DNA of 7,529 bases, taken from the NCBI GenBank assembly GCA_003519645.1, contig DOWI01000245.1, forward strand, positions 4,555 through 12,083. Direction: 5' to 3'. This DNA is from Oscillospiraceae bacterium (GTDB lineage Bacteria; Bacillota_A; Clostridia; Oscillospirales; Acutalibacteraceae). The notes below the pieces were generated by a model. That model saw only the letters and a list, made by a program, of their open reading frames with translations, was not told the DNA's origin and ran no database searches. The translations under genes were made by a program, and so were the position numbers. This document shows positions 4,446 to 7,529 of this stretch, one piece after another (the first letter of the stretch is position 1; each line of letters opens with the position of its first letter).

Positions 4446-4461
4446 AGAAAGAGGTTTGTCA

Positions 4462-4698
4462 ATGGAAGTAAGAGTTACTGGGAAATTCCCACACCTTCAG
4501 GTAATTGCCTCAGGAAACCGTGAGGATATCCTTATCGGCCTCACCTGCGCACTTACCTCGATGCTGAATAGTTATAAAAAGCCCGAAACAACCAATGAAG
4601 ATATAGTGAATACGATTGCCGGAACAGCACGAAACCTGCTGGAAGCCGACCGCATGGAGATTAACCTCTCTGAAATGATGAAGGGAGGCATCCGGTAA
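4462..4698 (+). CDS. Hypothetical early protein, 78 aa
   Basis: ATG at 4462 is seven bases after GAGG (4451-4454). An in-frame TTG at 4411 sits directly on an AAAAGGA with no spacing, so it is not chosen. TTG at 4456 is also possible. The protein begins with a strand (VRVTGKFPHLQVIASGN), followed by helices (EDILIGLTCALTSMLNSY and NEDIVNTIAGTARNLLEADR). It is soluble with no motif I can name. Its TAA overlaps the ATG of the AbrB-like gene (TAATG), which ties it to the AbrB and ATPase genes. Confidence 0.75.
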   Translation: MEVRVTGKFPHLQVIASGNREDILIGLTCALTSMLNSYKKPETTNEDIVNTIAGTARNLLEADRMEINLSEMMKGGIR

Positions 4699-4955
4699 TG
4701 AAAATCAAAAGAACGGGGATTACCCGTAAAATGGATGAACTCGGCCGCTTTGTGCTTCCTGTTGAAATTCGAAGAAACAGTGCCATACAGCCGGGAGATC
4801 CAATTGAAATATCCGTTACCGATACCGGAGCAATTCTGCTGCAGAAGTACGCAAAGGACTGTATTTTCTGTGGAAACGATGAAGATGTCGAAGATGTGCT
4901 CGATCAGGCGGTATGCCCTGAATGCCTGAAAAGGATTAAGGAGGGGCGGTATTAA
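4698..4955 (+). CDS. AbrB/SpoVT-fold DNA-binding protein with C-terminal zinc ribbon
   Basis: An 85-aa protein. Residues 4-50 carry the AbrB/MazE/SpoVT swapped-hairpin signature, GITRKMDELGRFVLPVEIRR followed by GDPIEISVTDTGAILLQKY. These dimers bind DNA as transition-state-type regulators or as antitoxins. No toxin lies next to it, so a regulator is more likely than a MazE antitoxin. The C-terminal extension has two Cys pairs, C55/C58 (CIFC) and C73/C76 (CPEC), a probable zinc ribbon. The ATG overlaps the previous TAA, with GGGAGG (4683-4688) nine bases upstream, and its own stop overlaps the ATPase start, so the two proteins are probably made together. Confidence 0.9.
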   Translation: MKIKRTGITRKMDELGRFVLPVEIRRNSAIQPGDPIEISVTDTGAILLQKYAKDCIFCGNDEDVEDVLDQAVCPECLKRIKEGRY

Positions 4956-6865
4956 TGAAATTAGTATTACTTAACCTTGAAAACTTTAAAGGTGTCAAAC
5001 GATTCGAGCTGAATACCGAAGGCAATGATATCGATGTATACGGAGCAAACGGCGCCGGAAAAACCACGCTGGCAGACGCGTATTTCTGGCTGCTGTTCGG
5101 AAAGGATTCCACCGGCCGCAGCGACAGTAATTTTGACATCATCCCTTTGGGTGCCTCCGGACTGGATTGCTCAGTCCGCGGGGTATTCCGTAAAGAAACC
5201 GGCGAGGAGTTTTCTCTACGCCGGGTATACAAGCAGAAATTCGAACGTAAAAACGGGGAAGCCAATCGGGAGAACAAAGGCAACACCACTGAGTTCTATA
5301 TCGATGATGTACCAAAGCCCAAAAAAGACTATACCGCATTTGTCTCTGGAATTTGTGACGAAGCCACACTGATGCTGTTTACTGATCCGGATCGGTTCCC
5401 CGGCAAAATGCGCTGGGATGAACGCAGGGAAATGCTGATCCGTCTATTTGCCACTCAAACCAGTGACCGCAAAATCATTGAAGCGCATAAGGAACTGGCA
5501 CCGCTGATGAACCTGATTGGATTAAAATCGGTATCCGATTATGCCGCCATCTCCAGAGAACGCCGTAAGGTAATAAACCGAGAGCTGAGCGACATACCCG
5601 GAAGAATCGATGAAGCGGAGAAGGCAAAGCCGGCTGAAGCCGTACCTCTGCCCACAGACGGACCGCGGCTGGGGCAGCTCATTGTAGAGAAGTCCAAGCT
5701 TGAGGATGAAATCAGTAGCTTGCGTAGTGGGGAATCCGTTGCTACTATGCGTAAGGAAATCGCAGAGCTTGAAGCGGAAATTGCTCGCACCGGTGCTGAA
5801 TATACCCGCAAGACTTTGACCATGACAACTTCGCCGGAGCTGACTGCCGCCAAGCAGGAAAGGATGCAGTTATCTTCCGAAATCAGCGAATGTGCATTTA
5901 AGCTGGACGCCATGGCGCTGCAGATTGCAGCCAGGGAAAAAAAGCTGGATGAACTGCGGAAAGCCTGTATTGACAATTTCAATATGGAATTTGATTCAAC
6001 TATCTGTCCGACTTGTGGCCGGGAATACCCGGAACCACAGATTGAAAGTATGTGCGCGGCGTGGAATGAGCAGAAGGCCGATCGGCAGGAGCAGCTGGAA
6101 ACCCAGGGCAGAGAAACCCGAGCAGAGCTTGATCGGATGATACATGAATCCGAGGTATTGCAGATCGAGCAGGATGAAGCCCAAAAACGTCAGCAGAAGG
6201 TCGAGGCTACCATTCGAGCCATAGAGAAAGCGATACAACAGCCGCCGGCATGGGAAACAACACCGCAATATGAATCCCTTGTTACAAATCTCTCCGAAAA
6301 ACGGTGTCGGCTGGATGAACTGCAGCGGTCGATTGATATTAATATTAGCCGGTGCAGAGAAAAGCTTACAACCGTTGAAGCAGAAATATCTGAAATCAAT
6401 ACCCGGCAGGTAAACAAGGGCATTATCGACCAGCAAAATGCCCGTATCCGTCAATTAATGGCGGAAGAAAAGAAGCTTGCACTGGAACTGGCTGAAATTG
6501 ATAACGGACTCAGGCTTGCGGATGAATTTGTCCAGGCGCAGGCCACCGATATTGAGGACAGCGTAAACAATGCCTTCCGGATGGTTCGCTGGAAATTGTT
6601 TGACCGCCAGATCAACGGTGGGATTAAGGCTTGCTGCGAAGCCACAGTCAACGGAGTGGAATACGGCACCAACCTGAACAGCGCGGCCCGGCTGAATGCC
6701 GGTCTGGATATCATTAGCGCGTTATCTGGAAAGATGGGGGTATCCTTCCCAATCTGGATTGACAACGCCGAGAGCGTGACCGATTATCTTCCGGTGCAAT
6801 CGCAGGTAATCCGGTTGTTTGTCAGCGCAGAGGATAAGCAGCTGCGGACGGAGGTGCGGGAATGA
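4955..6865 (+). CDS. Rad50/SbcC-like SMC-family ATPase with zinc hook
   Basis: A 636-aa P-loop ATPase of the AAA_23/SbcC type. The N-terminal head carries Walker A GANGAGKTT (30-38). Charged coiled-coil arms run from about 196 to 345 and from 366 to 530, with CPTC (C351/C354) between them as a zinc hook for dimerisation. The C-terminal head has SAARLNAGLDIISAL (577-591) where the ABC signature lies and IWIDNAESV as Walker B (D603, with Asn at the usual Glu position and E606 nearby). The arms are much shorter than in cellular Rad50, as in phage versions. Such ATPases act with a nuclease or recombinase on DNA ends; no SbcD-like partner is in the window. The start is ATG at 4955, overlapping the previous stop, after AAGGAGGGG. 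It probably works in phage DNA recombination or end processing. Confidence 0.9.
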   Translation: MKLVLLNLENFKGVKRFELNTEGNDIDVYGANGAGKTTLADAYFWLLFGKDSTGRSDSNFDIIPLGASGLDCSVRGVFRKETGEEFSLRRVYKQKFERKNGEANRENKGNTTEFYIDDVPKPKKDYTAFVSGICDEATLMLFTDPDRFPGKMRWDERREMLIRLFATQTSDRKIIEAHKELAPLMNLIGLKSVSDYAAISRERRKVINRELSDIPGRIDEAEKAKPAEAVPLPTDGPRLGQLIVEKSKLEDEISSLRSGESVATMRKEIAELEAEIARTGAEYTRKTLTMTTSPELTAAKQERMQLSSEISECAFKLDAMALQIAAREKKLDELRKACIDNFNMEFDSTICPTCGREYPEPQIESMCAAWNEQKADRQEQLETQGRETRAELDRMIHESEVLQIEQDEAQKRQQKVEATIRAIEKAIQQPPAWETTPQYESLVTNLSEKRCRLDELQRSIDINISRCREKLTTVEAEISEINTRQVNKGIIDQQNARIRQLMAEEKKLALELAEIDNGLRLADEFVQAQATDIEDSVNNAFRMVRWKLFDRQINGGIKACCEATVNGVEYGTNLNSAARLNAGLDIISALSGKMGVSFPIWIDNAESVTDYLPVQSQVIRLFVSAEDKQLRTEVRE

Positions 6866-7023
6866 GCAAAAAGTGTAATAAAACCTGTGATGAACGCTGC
6901 GAACACTTCTGCTACATCGGTGATGGCGACACGATTTGCGATAAAGTGTACCCCCAAAAATTCATCATATCTGATTGGGATCCAACCGATGACTTCTTTT
7001 GGTGCGGAGGTGTTCGGAAATGA
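6862..7023 (+). CDS. 53-aa Cys-rich protein
   Basis: It is coupled to the ATPase gene by an ATGA overlap, with GGAGGTG (6850-6856) upstream. Four cysteines recur every fourth residue (C5, C9, C13, C17), then C26 and C48, in an acidic protein (DGDTICDKVY, DWDPTDDFFWCGG). The regular spacing is compatible with a metal-binding helix or turn. No family is recognised. The frame is clean and both ends overlap neighbouring genes, so it is probably real. Confidence 0.7.
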   Translation: MSKKCNKTCDERCEHFCYIGDGDTICDKVYPQKFIISDWDPTDDFFWCGGVRK

Positions 7024-7292
7024 AAAAGATCAAGACCTCCGTCGGATATACAGCATATCAGGCGACCGCCTATGAAACCGCCCTGCTGGGCGGCGCCGGC
7101 ATATGTGATCACTGCAATCAGTTTGCTCCTAAAGGTTATTTAATTCCGGTACTCAATCATTATGTTTGCCGAGAATGCTTTGATAGATGGGAACAGCGCG
7201 GCAAGTTTTATCCGGAGGATCTTCCGGTTGAACAGCGCACGATAGCCTATTATGAGGCTATGATTCCGGTGGAAGGAGAGGGTGCCGTATGA
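7020..7292 (+). CDS. Small zinc-ribbon-like protein, 90 aa
   Basis: ATG at 7020 overlaps the previous TGA and follows GGAGG (7006-7010) by nine bases. An earlier in-frame GTG at 6999 lies before that site and is not used. Two Cys pairs, CDHC (29-32) and CREC (50-53), enclose a short strand region (GYLIPVLNHYV), giving a treble-clef or zinc-ribbon look. Acidic and Tyr-rich segments follow. The function is unknown; a DNA- or protein-binding role is the usual guess for such folds. Confidence 0.75.
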   Translation: MKKIKTSVGYTAYQATAYETALLGGAGICDHCNQFAPKGYLIPVLNHYVCRECFDRWEQRGKFYPEDLPVEQRTIAYYEAMIPVEGEGAV

Positions 7293-7529
7293 GTACATAC
7301 ATCTGCAAATGCGGGAAAACCTTCGTAAAAAATACCACCGCTTCGACCACAGGCAACCGGATGCCGGATTACGGTCCGGAGCATGAGTGCTATGGCTGCC
7401 TGTATGTATATGAAACATGGGTGCGAAACTACTCTCCCGATACACAGGATCAGAAGGTGCATGAATGCCGCGCTAGTCAGATCCTGCGGTATGAAAGCTC
7501 TGTCCGGATGGATCTTGATGATAAATGTG
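7289..7529 (+). CDS. Cys-rich phage protein, C-terminus cut by window end
   Basis: It starts at ATG (7289), overlapping the preceding TGA, after GGAAGGAGAG. Eighty codons are visible and the frame is still open. It contains CKC (6-8), CYGC (34-37), C60 and C80, plus NTTASTTGNRMPDYGPEHEC, a pattern I recall from short conserved proteins in Clostridia phages. It may bind zinc. The function is unknown, and the true length cannot be judged. Confidence 0.75.
   Translation, partial: MSTYICKCGKTFVKNTTASTTGNRMPDYGPEHECYGCLYVYETWVRNYSPDTQDQKVHECRASQILRYESSVRMDLDDKC

Noticed and set aside
4411..4461. TTG start at 4411 for the 78-aa protein
   Set aside because: The AAAAGGA directly touches the TTG, leaving no spacing; ATG 4462 has GAGG at a normal distance.
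4720..4726. TTACCCG, identical to an operator half-site
   Set aside because: A single half-site within the conserved AbrB coding motif (ITRKM), with no palindromic partner at the 7-3-7 spacing. Probably coincidence.
5539..5982. Minus-strand 147-codon open frame and other frames inside the ATPase gene
   Set aside because: Ser/Leu-rich shadows of the coiled-coil coding sequence, with no ribosome sites or domains.
7140..7462. Minus-strand open frames at the right end
   Set aside because: They overlap two coupled plus-strand genes with conserved Cys pairs, and have no promoter or ribosome site.
1..7529. CRISPR array, insertion sequence, tRNA, att core
   Set aside because: No regularly spaced repeats, transposase, tRNA-like fold or paired att repeats could be seen; the int 3' end, where an att site is often found, is outside the window.

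Overview
This window looks like the lysogeny and early region of a temperate phage, prophage or related integrative element of a Gram-positive host, most likely a Clostridia-type Firmicute. The reasons are strong AAGGAGG ribosome sites before nearly every gene, several GTG and TTG starts, an AbrB/SpoVT-type protein, and a divergent integrase-repressor / Cro-like layout. No rRNA, tRNA, CRISPR array or insertion sequence is visible, and the host cannot be named from this sequence alone.

Left, minus strand (1-1591): a tyrosine integrase cut by the window edge (its N-terminal 313 residues are here) lies 35 bp downstream of a LexA/CI-type repressor (XRE helix-turn-helix plus S24 autopeptidase). 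They probably form one operon. Switch (1592-1757): two back-to-back promoters, each with a good -35, a 17-bp spacer and a TATTAT -10, and three 17-bp imperfect palindromes (TTACYCR-N3-YGGGWAA-like) whose centres lie 41 and 32 bp apart. These are the likely repressor/Cro operators.

Right, plus strand (1758-7529): a Cro-like XRE protein with a TTG start, an excisionase/HTH_17-like protein, then a long rightward early operon of small proteins. Three of these are very short single-span membrane proteins (30, 35 and 57 aa). Later come a Cys-rich 66-aa protein, an AbrB-fold protein with a zinc ribbon, a 636-aa Rad50/SbcC-like ATPase with a CPTC zinc hook, and three further Cys-pair proteins, the last cut by the window end. 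Most genes overlap by 1-8 bases or abut, so they are probably translationally coupled. Where genes are separated by a gap, a short RNA hairpin often sits directly against the ribosome site (four cases), and one such leader is duplicated.

One gene breaks the pattern. At 2413-2712, on the minus strand inside the rightward operon, a 99-aa membrane-anchored protein has its own sigma-70-type promoter. It is a candidate lysogenic-conversion or superinfection-exclusion gene.

Working picture (inference): the repressor holds the rightward promoter off and drives int. On derepression the Cro-like and Xis-like proteins favour excision, and the early operon supplies the DNA-processing ATPase and a set of small accessory proteins, most of unknown function.
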